Counted from the first letter of the stretch, positions 47,929 to 58,177 are shown. The stretch is 64,000 nucleotides of DNA from Oceanisphaera marina (GCF_014643915.1 NZ_BMKE01000018.1:1-64000), one strand, 5' to 3'. Numbers and translations: made by a program. Notes: generated from the letters alone by a model not told the origin.

Positions 47929-50900
47929 TCATTTGGCTCGGTTTTTGGCTGATGTCTCGTTATCACCCTCGTTAGCAGGGGGATGTTTTTTATGATGACC
48001 TTTCTCTTTGTTACCAAGGAGGCGCAGATTAAACGGTCGCCAGAAGCCCTGCTGCGAGAAGCATTCCCAGCCCCAGCGCAGCCAGCCGAGCAAAGCAAAG
48101 GCCAGCCACAATGCCCAGCCGAGCATCAGCCCACGATATACCCACAAGGGAGTCGATAACACCCGTGCCTGGGGCAGGTCGGCGGTACTTCTGTCCTGAT
48201 ACCAGCGCAGGGTATTGGCATAAGACTGGTTGCCACCGATCTGCATATTGGGCAGCCCCAGCAAGCCCTGCTGTATGGCAAAGAACAGATAACTCAGCGC
48301 CAGCAAGGTCAGTATGACCAGGCCGATTTGTGCCAGGTTGAACCAGTTTCCCGCCGTCTCATGCTGCCAGCGGCCGCGCCAGCCCAATGCCAGCAACCAG
48401 GCCACCACGATAAAGGCCATCCATAGCGGAATTTGCGTCAGTCCTATGCCTAACAGCAACCAATGATGGAAACGCAGTGGGGTAACGGGCACGCGACTTA
48501 AGCCAAACGCCAACAGCACCACCATGGCCAGCAAGCTCCAGAATAATACCGCCGGACCCATATCGGGCCCCATGGTGAATAACACCCAGCGATCCTCGCC
48601 CAGCGTGAGTTCGATCTCGTTATTGACGCTGGCGCTGTTCAGGCCGATAACCGGCGTGACCAGCAGCGGCTGAATACCCTGGTGATGGCGCCAGCTGATG
48701 TTCAGGGTGTGCGCGCCTGGAGTGAGCGGAATGGTCAGGCGGTTGTCCGGCTGCAGGTCAATCGGCTGGCTGTTACCGTTAATCAATACCGACTGCAGGC
48801 TGATGTTATCTGGCATTTGCAGCTGGTGCTGACCGCCCTGGCTGCTGCGCATTTGCAGTATCAGGCTGGCATCGGTTGCTCTGTGACCGGGCGCCATGGT
48901 CAGCCTGGTGCTGTCTATGGTCAGGGTTTGCCCGGTAACCCCTGCGGGGCGGCTGATGTGCAGAGTTAATGACTCCCCGGGCCAGGGGCGCCATTGCGGT
49001 AACCAGTTGCCGCCGGCATCTTGATGATGGATCACCGGCAGGTCTTTGGTTGCTATGTGCCAGATGGTGCTGGCATCCAACTGCCAGCTTTCCGTCCAAC
49101 GCTCGGTCTCTGGGGCGGTCAGGGTCAGCTGGGCTGATTTTTCCAGTCGCGACTGCCAACTTGCCTCATGCTGATTGGCCGTCAGATTAACGATCGCCTT
49201 GCCATCTTGTACGCGAAGACCGTCCGTGAGTACCGACTCACCCTTGAGCAGGGGGATTGCCAACCTGATGGGCTGCCCCAGTGGCGACTGACGGCGCACC
49301 CGGGTTGTTACCGTCCAGTCCAGGTCCAGCCGTAACCGCCGCTCTATCTGCACAAAGCCCGGTGTTGGCCCTGGCTCAAGCCGGTGGGATGGGGCGGCTG
49401 AGCCAGCTGCCTGATCTCGGTTTAACTGCAGTTGCGCACTGGGCACACCATTTTCATCTACCCCGTGCAGCGTCCAGCCCAGGGTTTGTGCTGTTACTCT
49501 ATGAGGGCGCAGCGATAGCGGCAGCTGTATATTGCCTTGTTCGGGCACCGGGCCCATCAGGAGCACCTTGTGAATGCCGGCGGGCAGGCGCATATACAAG
49601 GTACCGTCTTGATGGCGCAGCAGGGCGGTGCTGGCGCTGCCATCCAGCTGTATCTGACTGGGTAGCCAGTGTTGGGCATTGGCGGGCAAGGGCACGGCAA
49701 CATCCTGCTGGGTATGAACTTCCAGCTCGGCCACCAGCTGTTGTGTATCGATCTCGATCTGCATGTTGGCGATTTGCGCGCAGTGCGGCAGGCAGTCGGG
49801 GGGCGCCAGCAGCCGGGTTTTAAGTTGGGTTAACCGCTGATCATCAGGCATGGCTGCCTGTGCTGGCGCACTCACGGCCATCAGTATCGGCATCAGCAAG
49901 GTCATAGGTAGCAACAGCGCCCACAGGCGATGTTGCTGATATAGGCCCCGGCGGCGACTGATGCTCAGGCCTGCCATGCGTAATATCAGCAGGCTGAGCA
50001 GTAATACGCGCAGCAGGTTTAACAGCAGGTTCATCATGGGCGACAGCAAGACTAACTGTATTTGCTGATCCCGCTGTACCGGGCCATTCCAGCTCAGTTC
50101 CGTACTATGCCATTGCCAATCAGGCAGACCGGGGCCGGTTTGTACTTTGGCATCGGGATCGATTTGCGTGAGCGGCGACGCCTTATCGGGGGCCGACGAG
50201 AGTCGTATGCCTGCCTGGTCTTGCTGTTTTGCCAGCGGCGCCCCTGGTTCCATCTGCTCGCTGCTTATCGTGTCCATGGGCGCCTCATTCATCATGGGAA
50301 AAGGATGATTAGGCGTAGTGTGTGCTAACTGCGGATACATGGCCGTGCGCAGTTGATCCACCATAAAAGGAATGGCAATCAGTAGTAGTACCAGCAGGCC
50401 GAGGTTACGATAACCGATCACCGCTTTTTTTAATCGACCCAGGGGCAACACCCTAAGCAGTGCGGTGGCGGCCAATAGATGTAACCACACCCAGCGCGGT
50501 GGGCCAAATCCTGCCGCCTGATGCCAGATCAGCGCCAGCGTCAGCAGGGTAATCAAGCCCCACTGCCACCCCCACAGGCGGTAAGCGGCTACGGCGGCGA
50601 TTAACACCAGAAACAAGTCCAGCAAGGTCCAGCGCTGCAACCAGGTATTGGGCGCAGTGTCCATGCCTGAGGCGGACAGTAAGCTCCAGCCGGGCGGCAG
50701 GTTTAATCGGGTATGCAAAGACTGCAGGTCCAGATCCCAGCCCACGGCGGGCAGAGTTGAAATGGTGCCTTGATAGCGGCTGTCGGCGGTTACATTCAGC
50801 TGCCCGCGACGCACTTCCACCCCCACTTGCTCCGACTCTGGCATGCGAGTAATAAACTGGTCTTGGCCATCAATGGCTACCCGACCCAACTGTAGATCGG

Positions 50901-52050
50901 GACGGGGTTCCAGCCGCCAGCCCTGATTGATGCGGCCGGTCAGGGTGTCCTGCACGCTGTAACCGCCGCCATCAAAGTCCAGCCAGAGCTGGCGGCGCAG
51001 GGTAAGCTGGTCGGACTGCTCTTCTTGATTGCCGCGGCGAATTTCACGCAGCCCCATACTCTCGCCCTGAGCGACTTGATAAGCCGGTAACCGCTGCCAG
51101 TCTGCGGGCAAGTTGGTTTGTTGCGGATCGATGGCGGTCAGCTTTTCTACCTCCACCAGGCGCAGCGAAGGGGCTGCCTGAAACACCCAGACTTCTTGTT
51201 TTGGCCAGGGCTCGACGGCCTCGGGCAGGGTAAGGCTGTTGATATTGGCAGGATGGCGGCTAATCAGGCTGATGCTCCAGCGGCCGGGGCGAACCTGTAC
51301 TCTCAGTCGGCCATCGGGTTCCAGTCTGGCGGGGAGTGGGCTATCCAATTGCAGTGGAAGTTGCTGATCGAGCAATAGCGGGCCCAGCAACAGCTCGCGT
51401 TGTTCACCGGCCACCTCCAGGTTAAGCAGGGTGGTCACTTGCAGGGGAATATCGTCCGTTATCTTGCGATACACCTGTAGCGACAGGGCATCGCCTTGCA
51501 GTGCGCCAGCCGGTTTGTCGTCATCGTTTTGGCCGAGCCAGAGACGGCCTTTTTCATCCAGCGCTACCGATGTTATGGGTTTGTTGTTGATGGTAAGTGC
51601 TAACAAGCCGGTGGCGGGGTTGAGCATCAGATTGTTAGGCAATTTGGCCCATTGCCATTGGCCGGTAATCACATGTTGGCCGGCGGGCAGCTTGAGGCGC
51701 GGGCGGCCGTTATCCACCGAAACCGGTTTTGCTTCACCATTCACGGTGACCTGCTGTGGCCAGTGTTGTTGGTTGCCGGGCAGTTGTACCCAGCTATCTG
51801 CATATAGCTGCCATTGCTGGCTAAAACGGCCGCCATTATCGGTTAAATCCAGCGTCAGTGTTGTTGGCCAGGCACATTGATAGCCAGTGGCCTGGTTGTA
51901 GATGAAGGGGCATTGGCGCTGTTCTTCTCCCTCCAGTACCCAGTCAATCCAGGGCTGTAATGGTGCCGGTACCTGCTCTGGGCTGATGGCGCGAGCAGAG
52001 AAAGGCACCAGAGTAAGCATCATCAGTAATACGAGGGTGGCACGGCGCAT
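47929..52050 (-). CDS. Very large envelope protein of unknown function
   Basis: This 1373-residue product starts at MRRATLVLLMMLTLVPFSARA (52050), a signal peptide after a good GAAGGGAA site; the frame extends 18 codons further. A beta-rich periplasmic region of about 450 residues follows, rich in Trp, Gln and Leu. Next come several membrane helices (about 475-590 and 685-745), a second large beta-rich region (about 750-1140) and a C-terminal group of helices, ending in a basic cytoplasmic tail. I recognise no named domain. It is a single gene between yehZ and sstT. The two repeated soluble/membrane halves suggest an ancient duplication. It may be an envelope maintenance or polysaccharide-related factor, but nothing in the sequence proves this. 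Confidence 0.85.
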   Translation of the reverse strand: MRRATLVLLMMLTLVPFSARAISPEQVPAPLQPWIDWVLEGEEQRQCPFIYNQATGYQCAWPTTLTLDLTDNGGRFSQQWQLYADSWVQLPGNQQHWPQQVTVNGEAKPVSVDNGRPRLKLPAGQHVITGQWQWAKLPNNLMLNPATGLLALTINNKPITSVALDEKGRLWLGQNDDDKPAGALQGDALSLQVYRKITDDIPLQVTTLLNLEVAGEQRELLLGPLLLDQQLPLQLDSPLPARLEPDGRLRVQVRPGRWSISLISRHPANINSLTLPEAVEPWPKQEVWVFQAAPSLRLVEVEKLTAIDPQQTNLPADWQRLPAYQVAQGESMGLREIRRGNQEEQSDQLTLRRQLWLDFDGGGYSVQDTLTGRINQGWRLEPRPDLQLGRVAIDGQDQFITRMPESEQVGVEVRRGQLNVTADSRYQGTISTLPAVGWDLDLQSLHTRLNLPPGWSLLSASGMDTAPNTWLQRWTLLDLFLVLIAAVAAYRLWGWQWGLITLLTLALIWHQAAGFGPPRWVWLHLLAATALLRVLPLGRLKKAVIGYRNLGLLVLLLIAIPFMVDQLRTAMYPQLAHTTPNHPFPMMNEAPMDTISSEQMEPGAPLAKQQDQAGIRLSSAPDKASPLTQIDPDAKVQTGPGLPDWQWHSTELSWNGPVQRDQQIQLVLLSPMMNLLLNLLRVLLLSLLILRMAGLSISRRRGLYQQHRLWALLLPMTLLMPILMAVSAPAQAAMPDDQRLTQLKTRLLAPPDCLPHCAQIANMQIEIDTQQLVAELEVHTQQDVAVPLPANAQHWLPSQIQLDGSASTALLRHQDGTLYMRLPAGIHKVLLMGPVPEQGNIQLPLSLRPHRVTAQTLGWTLHGVDENGVPSAQLQLNRDQAAGSAAPSHRLEPGPTPGFVQIERRLRLDLDWTVTTRVRRQSPLGQPIRLAIPLLKGESVLTDGLRVQDGKAIVNLTANQHEASWQSRLEKSAQLTLTAPETERWTESWQLDASTIWHIATKDLPVIHHQDAGGNWLPQWRPWPGESLTLHISRPAGVTGQTLTIDSTRLTMAPGHRATDASLILQMRSSQGGQHQLQMPDNISLQSVLINGNSQPIDLQPDNRLTIPLTPGAHTLNISWRHHQGIQPLLVTPVIGLNSASVNNEIELTLGEDRWVLFTMGPDMGPAVLFWSLLAMVVLLAFGLSRVPVTPLRFHHWLLLGIGLTQIPLWMAFIVVAWLLALGWRGRWQHETAGNWFNLAQIGLVILTLLALSYLFFAIQQGLLGLPNMQIGGNQSYANTLRWYQDRSTADLPQARVLSTPLWVYRGLMLGWALWLAFALLGWLRWGWECFSQQGFWRPFNLRLLGNKEKGHHKKHPPANEGDNETSAKNRAK

Positions 52051-52446
52051 AAGATTCCCTTCTTTGCTGGGTCGATAACGGGTATTGAGGTGTAAGCCTA
52101 GCATGAAGGCCTGAAAACATAGCGGTAAGCCGTCAGCTTTAAGCTGTCAGTCAAGGTCAACGGCAAAACACAACTCGTGACCAGGTTAGAAGCAGGTTTT
52201 TATGAAAGATGGTGTGATGTTTAGCTGATCGCTTAAAGCTTATGACTGTATTTGCTGTATTGTCTGCTTTTTATTGCTAAACCTGAGCGTTCACGTTTTT
52301 CATATAACAAAAGCAGCATAAAAAAGGGCTTGGGTGTAGCGTTTGTTGCAAAATGCTGCATTTTTGGTTTTTTTATAGTGGGTTCTGCTATAAAGTCGCA
52401 TCAACTTCAGTGTATGAGATGGATTTTCTCCCATCAAAGGATGACT
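52051..52446. other. Intergenic region, large protein-sstT
   Basis: This 396-bp gap holds two AGCTTTAAGCTGTCAG-family repeats (52121-52150 and 52221-52245), placed as an inverted pair. The A/T-rich 3' part (52260-52430) should hold the sstT promoter. An open frame runs through it into sstT, but it looks like untranslated leader. No gene seen. Confidence 0.7.
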
Positions 52447-53667
52447 ATGAACCCCACACAACCCCTGTTATTGCGCCTGACTAACCGCGTAAGCTTAGTC
52501 ACGCAGATTTTGATTGGTATTATTGCCGGTACCCTGCTGGCCGTTGTTGCGCCAGAGGCTGCCAACTCCGTTGGTCTTTTGGGTAACCTGTTTGTGAGCG
52601 CGCTCAAGGCGGTGGCTCCGGTACTGGTGTTTGTACTGGTGGCCTCGTCGATTGCCAATCACCGTAAAGGCAGCCAAACCAGTATCAAGCCGGTATTGAC
52701 CCTGTATCTGGTGGGTACCTTTGTGGCGGCGCTAACGGCGGTGGTGATGAGTTTTGCCTTTCCTACCGAACTGGTACTGGCCACCAACGGCTCTGAAGCT
52801 ACTCCACCCGAAGGTATTGGCGAAGTATTGCAAACCTTGTTGTTTCAGGTGGTCGATAACCCCGTTCATGCCTTGATGACCGGTAACTTTATCGGGGTAT
52901 TGGCCTGGGCCATTGGTTTGGGCCTGGCGATGCGCCACGGTGCCGACTCCAGCAAGCATCTGTTCAAAGACATCGCCGATGGTGTTTCCAGTATCGTAAA
53001 AGTCGTGATCCGACTGGCCCCTATCGGTATTTTTGGCCTAGTGGCCAGCACCATAGCCGCCACCGGTTTTGATGCCTTGTGGGGGTATGCCCGTTTGCTG
53101 GCGGTATTGATCGGTTCCATGCTGGTGATTGCGCTGGTGATGAACCCGCTGATCGTCTATTTCAAGATCCGTCGCAACCCCTATCCGCTGGTATTCAAGT
53201 GCCTGCGTGAAAGTGGCGTGACCGCCTTCTTTACCCGCAGCTCGGCGGCCAACATTCCGGTTAACATGGACTTGTGCAAGCGTCTTGATCTGCATGAAGA
53301 CACCTATTCGGTCTCCATTCCGCTGGGCGCCACCATCAACATGGGCGGCGCGGCCATTACCATTACCGTGCTCACCCTGGCTGCCGTGCATACTCTGGGC
53401 ATTGAAGTGGACATGGCTACCGCCTTGCTGTTAAGCATCATTGCCGCCGTGTCTGCCTGTGGTGCTTCTGGCGTGGCGGGAGGCTCCTTGTTGCTGATCC
53501 CGCTGGCGTGCAGCCTGTTCGGTATTTCCAATGAAGTGGCGATGCAGGTAGTGGCAGTGGGCTTTATTATCGGCGTGCTGCAAGACTCGGCAGAAACCGG
53601 CCTGAACAGCTCGACGGATGTGCTGTTCACCGCTGCCGCCTGTCAGGCCGAGCAAAACAAACGATAG
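52447..53667 (+). CDS. sstT: Na+/serine-threonine symporter SstT
   Basis: The start at 52447 ([18 protein letters not shown]) has AAAGG six bases upstream and gives 406 residues, close to E. coli SstT (414). The frame is open from 52252. DAACS-family marks are present: a re-entrant segment with [12 protein letters not shown], the [11 protein letters not shown] motif and [18 protein letters not shown]. It imports serine and threonine with sodium. A strong terminator follows. Confidence 0.96.
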   Translation: MNPTQPLLLRLTNRVSLVTQILIGIIAGTLLAVVAPEAANSVGLLGNLFVSALKAVAPVLVFVLVASSIANHRKGSQTSIKPVLTLYLVGTFVAALTAVVMSFAFPTELVLATNGSEATPPEGIGEVLQTLLFQVVDNPVHALMTGNFIGVLAWAIGLGLAMRHGADSSKHLFKDIADGVSSIVKVVIRLAPIGIFGLVASTIAATGFDALWGYARLLAVLIGSMLVIALVMNPLIVYFKIRRNPYPLVFKCLRESGVTAFFTRSSAANIPVNMDLCKRLDLHEDTYSVSIPLGATINMGGAAITITVLTLAAVHTLGIEVDMATALLLSIIAAVSACGASGVAGGSLLLIPLACSLFGISNEVAMQVVAVGFIIGVLQDSAETGLNSSTDVLFTAAACQAEQNKR

Positions 53668-53697
53668 CGGTAAGCTTTCAGCTGTCAGAAAATAACA

Positions 53698-53728
53698 GCC
53701 CCGAGCCTTTAGGTTCGGGGCTTTTTTC
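53698..53728 (+). terminator. Terminator of sstT
   Basis: AGCCCCGAGCC-TTTA-GGTTCGGGGCT is followed by TTTTTTC and lies 30 bp after the sstT stop. Confidence 0.92.
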
Positions 53729-53747
53729 TTTAAAGAGCTGGGCTTCT

Positions 53748-53786
53748 GCAACGGAATTCACGGAAGAACACGGAACAATAGTGATC
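53748..53786 (+). repeat. CACGGAA-family repeat, single arm
   Basis: GCAACGGAATTCACGGAAGA, then ACACGGAACAATAGTGATC. It has the same motif and tail as the copy at 39093. Confidence 0.75.
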
Positions 53787-53901
53787 AAACCTGAAAAATA
53801 TTTTTAATGGTAAAGATAGCGCCTGGCTTCATGTCTTTAACTGAAAGTCTTACAGCCTGTCACTCAGTCACAAGTTTTTATTGCACTTAATGGTGTAATC
53901 A

Positions 53902-54003
53902 GGCAGAGCGTACTACTCCGTTCGACTCGCCGTAAACCCATCCATGGGGGCTCCGCCGCGCCTTCCCTGGCGCGGAGGGTCGACGGAGCAGACACCCTCT
54001 GCC
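53902..54003. repeat. Nested ~100-nt palindrome downstream of sstT
   Basis: Stems on one axis: GGCAGAG (53902-53908) with CTCTGCC (53997-54003); CTCCGTTCGAC (53916-53926) with GTCGACGGAG (53979-53988), one mismatch; and a central CCGCGCC-TTCCCT-GGCGCGG (53956-53975). A side hairpin CCATCCATGGG-type sequence lies in the left loop. It has the same size and nested design as the element at 46768 but a different sequence. Confidence 0.75.
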
Positions 54004-54224
54004 TTCCTATTGGCAGCACAGTGGTCTGTCAATATTACCGGCCGACAGCTCAGAGGTTAAGAAGAGGTTGCTGGGATAGCCTCAGCCGACCATCACATGC
54101 CAGGGAAGTCATGTGCTGAGCGTCACATGGAAGTGCTTGAAGCGTGTAGGAGGAGGCTACCGAGCTGGCTCTGTGCACTATTTACTTGCTAGCGACTTGT
54201 GACTAAGTGACAGGGCTTACAGCT

Positions 54225-55124
54225 TCAAGCTTTCGACTTCCCGAAGGGGCCTTTGTCTTCCTCTTGTTGCTGACAAAGTGCGATAAAGCGGCGTAGCAAG
54301 GCGGAGTGATATTTTTGCTTATGCCACACCAATTTGAGGATGCGGGATAAGTGAGTATTTACATTGATGATAACCAGGCGGCCCGAGAGCAGCCGGTCGT
54401 TCACGGCACGCCTCGACACAAATGCCAGCCCCAATCCTTGTTCCACCGCCAGCATGACCGACTCCAGGGTGTTGAGCTCTAGCCGTTGACCCAAGGCTCC
54501 TATCTGGGGGGCAAGCTCGCGATCAAACTGTTCGCGATTCCCCGATTGCGGCTCACGCAATACCCAGTCGTGGTGTGCCAATTGCACCAGGCTGAGCGTT
54601 TTTTTATCGGCCAGAGGGTGATCGGGGTGGGCAACAACCAGCATTTCATCGGCTAACCAATCCTGGGTGATTAACGCTGGGTGAAAGTTTTCCCCTTCAA
54701 TCAATGCCATATCCAGCTCAAAACGCAGCAGCATGTCACACAGATTATGGGTGTTGGTGATACACACCTTGGCCTGTAATTCGGGTTGTTGTGCCAGTAG
54801 TTTGGGCAGCAGGTAATTACCGATGGTTTGGCTGGCCCCCAGGCGCAAGGTGCCGCTGGGGGCGCCTTGCTCATCAAACAGATGCTCGATATCCGTGATG
54901 CGACTCAAGATCTCTTCGGCCAGTGGCTGTAATTGGCGGCCCTGATCGTTGAGCTTTAAACGAGGGTGTACGCGGTCGAATACCGGCTGGCCGAGCTGGC
55001 GCTCCAGCTCGGCCAGCGCTTGAGACAGGGCCCCTTTGCTTAAAAACAGCTCCTCTGCCGCCAGCCCTAAGTTGCCGTGCCGTGCAATGCTGCTGAACAC
55101 CTGTAACTGTTTCAGACTTATCAT
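54225..55124 (-). CDS. LysR-family regulator (YeiE-like)
   Basis: The 299 residues start with a winged helix (RHGNLGLAAEELFLSKGALSQ, ELERQLGQPVFDR). A LysR effector domain of the CbbR/YeiE type follows (LRLGASQTIGNYLLPKLL, WVLREPQSGNREQFD). The start MISLKQLQVF is well placed. It is divergent from the TDT transporter with a 92-bp shared region, so it probably controls it. Confidence 0.88.
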   Translation of the reverse strand: MISLKQLQVFSSIARHGNLGLAAEELFLSKGALSQALAELERQLGQPVFDRVHPRLKLNDQGRQLQPLAEEILSRITDIEHLFDEQGAPSGTLRLGASQTIGNYLLPKLLAQQPELQAKVCITNTHNLCDMLLRFELDMALIEGENFHPALITQDWLADEMLVVAHPDHPLADKKTLSLVQLAHHDWVLREPQSGNREQFDRELAPQIGALGQRLELNTLESVMLAVEQGLGLAFVSRRAVNDRLLSGRLVIINVNTHLSRILKLVWHKQKYHSALLRRFIALCQQQEEDKGPFGKSKA

Positions 55125-55216
55125 TTAGAAATCCTGAACACTTTGTTTAAATCATTTAGATATCATGAATATTAAGGTTTTTTTATGATGGGAGCCAGTT
55201 ACCAAGGAGGCCCACC

Positions 55217-56176
55217 ATGCTGAATATTTCTCGACATCGCTTTGCCAATGTACCCACTCCCATGGCCGGGCTGGCACTGGGCATCGCCAGCCTGGGCTGG
55301 GCCTGGGAAAATGTGGGGCTGTTTGCCGGTGGGGCGCAACTGCTGGGCGCCATTGTGGCTGCCGCATTGCTGCTGATATTAACCGGCAAGTTTGTACTGC
55401 ATCCTGGATTGCTGGTAAAAGATCTGGCGCACCCTGTGGTGGGCAGTGTGGTACCGACCTTTGCCATGGCCACCATGGTGGTGTCCAAGGCGGTAGCTGG
55501 CAATTTGGGCACTGGCCTGTGGTTGTTTGCCGTGGCACTGCACCTGGTATTCTTGGTGATGTTCGCCTGGCATCGCCTGAAAGATTTTCAATTGCATCAT
55601 ATGGTGCCCAGCTGGTTTGTTCCGCCCATTGGTATCATAGTGGCCGACGTGGCCAGCCCGGGCGGCGCATTCGCTCCCTTGGCCCAGGTGTTGCTGTGGT
55701 TTGGTATTGCTTGTTACGCGGTGATGTTACCCATGATGCTGTATCGGCTTATTTTCTGTGCCGAGGTACCTGATGCGGCCAAGCCGACCATCGCCATTAT
55801 GGCGGCACCGGCCAGCCTGTCGTTAGCCGGTTACCTGACCGTAACCGCCGAGCCGGCACCCGTGTTAGTCGCCGTATTGCTGGGCATCGCCGTGCTGATG
55901 ACGGCCCTTATTTACCTGGCGTTTATCAAGTTGTTACGTTTACCCTTCAGCCCGGGCTACGCTGCTTTTACCTTTCCGCTGGTGATCGGTGCCACTGCCT
56001 TGTTCAAGGTTGCTACCCTGGCTGAAACGCAGGGCCTGGATATGGCCTCTGTTGCCCAGTTACGTTGGTTGGCCGAAGGCGAGCTGGTGATCGCCACTCT
56101 GGTGGTCAGCTATGTGGCACTGCGCTTCGCGCAACACTTTAACCCACTGCGCAAAGCCTTGGCTGAACTGGCTTAA
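55217..56176 (+). CDS. TDT/TehA-family transporter
   Basis: This 319-residue inner-membrane protein has about ten hydrophobic helices. The N terminus FANVPTPMAGLALGIASLGW and the helix PVVGSVVPTFAMATMV match the TDT/SLAC1 family, which covers tellurite-resistance TehA and C4-dicarboxylate/anion channels. Substrate cannot be told. It is divergent from a LysR gene. Confidence 0.88.
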   Translation: MLNISRHRFANVPTPMAGLALGIASLGWAWENVGLFAGGAQLLGAIVAAALLLILTGKFVLHPGLLVKDLAHPVVGSVVPTFAMATMVVSKAVAGNLGTGLWLFAVALHLVFLVMFAWHRLKDFQLHHMVPSWFVPPIGIIVADVASPGGAFAPLAQVLLWFGIACYAVMLPMMLYRLIFCAEVPDAAKPTIAIMAAPASLSLAGYLTVTAEPAPVLVAVLLGIAVLMTALIYLAFIKLLRLPFSPGYAAFTFPLVIGATALFKVATLAETQGLDMASVAQLRWLAEGELVIATLVVSYVALRFAQHFNPLRKALAELA

Positions 56177-56489
56177 TGACTTAGCAGCGCCAAGCGCCGC
56201 AAGCTTCAAGATCTTTTCGCCACGGAAGAACACGGAAAAATAGAGATAAGATCTGAACAGGATGTTTATACCAATAGTAAGGGCGAAACTCCGACTCTCT
56301 TGTAGCCGGAGTTTCGCTATTGAGGTTGTGCCAGCAGAGTAATTTTTAAATCTCGCCAAGCGAGACTGACAGCTAGAGCGTCAGGCTACAAAGAACACTC
56401 CCAAATCACCGATCTTACTTTTCTTTTTCCGTGGATTCCGTGGCAAAAATAGCTCTAGGTTTTAGTGTTTTGATCTCATGTTGGCCTCT
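56177..56489. other. Intergenic region TDT-sitD
   Basis: This 313-bp gap is almost filled by the second CACGGAA-type inverted element (56213-56452). It contains an internal hairpin, GCGAAACTCCG with CCGGAGTTTCGC (56283-56317). No gene seen. Confidence 0.75.
56213..56452. mobile_element. MITE-like inverted CACGGAA repeat pair (second copy)
   Basis: Left arm 56213-56242 (TTTTCGCCACGGAAGAACAC and on) and right arm 56424-56452 (TTTTTCCGTGGATTCCGTGG and on) are inverted. Inner AAGATC and GATCTT segments echo the element at 43674-43851. The inner sequence otherwise differs, with an extra GCGAAACTCCG hairpin. The element has no coding potential. Confidence 0.6.
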
Positions 56490-57323
56490 TCACTCTTCAC
56501 TTCCAACATTGGCTTGCTTGCGGGTGGCGCGGATAAAGGCGGCGATAAAGAACAGGGTGAGCAGCAGCACTATGGTGGGCGCCGGCGCGCTGTCGATAAA
56601 AAACGACCCATATACGCCAAAAAAGGCACCAATCACGGCAATCACCATCGATAATATCAACATGGTGCTGAATTTATTGGTGAGCAGGAAGGCGATGGCG
56701 CCGGGGGCAATCAGCAATGAAATAGCCAGAATCAAGCCCACCGATTTCAAGGCCGCCACTATGGTCAGCGCAATCAAACACAGCAAACTGTAGTGCAGCA
56801 GATTCACCCTTAGGCCGATGGCCTGAGCGTGAGCGGGGTCGAAGGCGTGCAGTAAAAAATCCCGCCACTTACTGCCCAGCACCAGCAGGGTGAGCAGCGC
56901 AATAACGCCGGTTTCTGCAATATCCGGCCAGCCCACGCCCAGCATGTCGCCAAACAGAATATGATCCAGATGCACATCGGAATGAATTTTGACATACAGC
57001 AGCAGCCCCAGACCGAACATGCCCGAAAACACGATACCCATAACGGTATCCTGCTTGATGCGGCTGTTATTCTTTAAAAAACCAATCGATAGCGCGCACA
57101 GCATGCCGGCGATAAAGGCTCCCAGAGTAAAGGGGGCACCGACGATATAGGCGATGACCACCCCGGGAAATACCGCATGGCTCATGGCATCGCCCATCAG
57201 GGCCCAGCCTTTGAGTACCAGAAAGCAGGATAACAGGGCGGTGGGTACGGCAATCAGTACCGAAATCAGCAGTGCGTTCACCATAAACTCGAACTGAAAG
57301 GGCGCCAGCAAGGTCTCTATCAT
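56490..57323 (-). CDS. sitD: SitD-type metal ABC permease
   Basis: This 277-residue polytopic permease belongs to the ABC-3 family (Mn2+/Fe2+ import). Segments include WALMGDAMSHAVFPGVVIAY and LLIAPGAIAFLLT, which are typical. It ends the sitABCD operon and overlaps sitC by 4 bp. The stop region runs into a GTGAAG-family repeat fragment. Confidence 0.94.
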   Translation of the reverse strand: MIETLLAPFQFEFMVNALLISVLIAVPTALLSCFLVLKGWALMGDAMSHAVFPGVVIAYIVGAPFTLGAFIAGMLCALSIGFLKNNSRIKQDTVMGIVFSGMFGLGLLLYVKIHSDVHLDHILFGDMLGVGWPDIAETGVIALLTLLVLGSKWRDFLLHAFDPAHAQAIGLRVNLLHYSLLCLIALTIVAALKSVGLILAISLLIAPGAIAFLLTNKFSTMLILSMVIAVIGAFFGVYGSFFIDSAPAPTIVLLLTLFFIAAFIRATRKQANVGSEE

Positions 57324-58177
57324 GAGCTGACCTCCAGTGCCTGGGCCGCGCGTTTGCGTGCGGCAAAATAACCGTGTTTAGGAGCCAGAAAAAAAGCCAG
57401 CAAAAACAGCAGGGTTTGCAGCACCACGATAATGCCGCCGGTGGCACCATCGAGAAAGTAGCTGGCATAGGCACCGACGAAGCTGGTGAGGGCGCCTATG
57501 GTGACGGCCATGATCAACAACCGGGGAAAACGGTCGGTCAATAAATAGGCGGTCGCGCCCGGGGTGACTACCATGCAAATCACCAGAAACGCGCCCACGG
57601 TTTGCAGCGCGGCCACGGTGGAGGCGGCCAGCAGGGTGAAAAACAGCAGCTTGATCTTGATGGGGCTGATGCCAATGGAGTGGGCATGATTTTCATCGAA
57701 GAACACCACCAGTATGTCTTTCCACTTCACCAGCAAGATCAGCAGTGACACCAGGCTGATGATCACCAGTTGCAGTATGTCTTGCGGATCGATGGCCAGA
57801 ATATTGCCCAGCACTATGGTTTTGATGTTTACCGCAGTGGGTTTCAGCGACACCATGAACAGGCCGAGGGCAAAAAAGCTGGAGAAGATCAGCCCGATAA
57901 TCACGTCTTCCTTGAGTTTGCTGCGCTGATTCAAAAACAGCATGGTGCCCGCCGCCAGTCCACCGGCCAAAAAAGCGCCCAGCGCAAAGGGCAGCCCCAG
58001 CATATAGGCGCCCGCCACGCCCGGCACTATGGAATGTGACAGCGCATCGCCAATCAGCGACCAGCCTTTAAGCATCAAATAACAGGATAAAAAGGCGCAT
58101 ACCCCGCCCACCAGGGCGGAAACCCACATGGCGTTGATCATGTACTGATAACCAAAGGGCTCAAGCAGTACCGTCAT
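57320..58177 (-). CDS. sitC: SitC-type metal ABC permease
   Basis: This 285-residue ABC-3 permease is related to SitD ([20 protein letters not shown] and [13 protein letters not shown] at equivalent places). It forms the membrane channel with SitD. It overlaps the ATPase gene by 17 bp and sitD by 4 bp. Confidence 0.94.
   Translation of the reverse strand: MTVLLEPFGYQYMINAMWVSALVGGVCAFLSCYLMLKGWSLIGDALSHSIVPGVAGAYMLGLPFALGAFLAGGLAAGTMLFLNQRSKLKEDVIIGLIFSSFFALGLFMVSLKPTAVNIKTIVLGNILAIDPQDILQLVIISLVSLLILLVKWKDILVVFFDENHAHSIGISPIKIKLLFFTLLAASTVAALQTVGAFLVICMVVTPGATAYLLTDRFPRLLIMAVTIGALTSFVGAYASYFLDGATGGIIVVLQTLLFLLAFFLAPKHGYFAARKRAAQALEVSS

Larger units (their letters stand above)
53668..54224. 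other. Intergenic region sstT to LysR
   Basis: This 557-bp gap holds an AGCTTTCAGCTGTCAG repeat (53665-53690), the sstT terminator, a single CACGGAA repeat (53748-53786) and a large nested palindrome (53902-54003). A second repeat overlaps the LysR stop (54213-54249). The stretch 54004-54200 has no recognisable feature or convincing frame. Confidence 0.7.

Noticed and set aside
52252-52446. 65-codon N-terminal extension of SstT
   Set aside because: It is outside the family length, lies in an A/T-rich leader, and a good ribosome site precedes the ATG at 52447.
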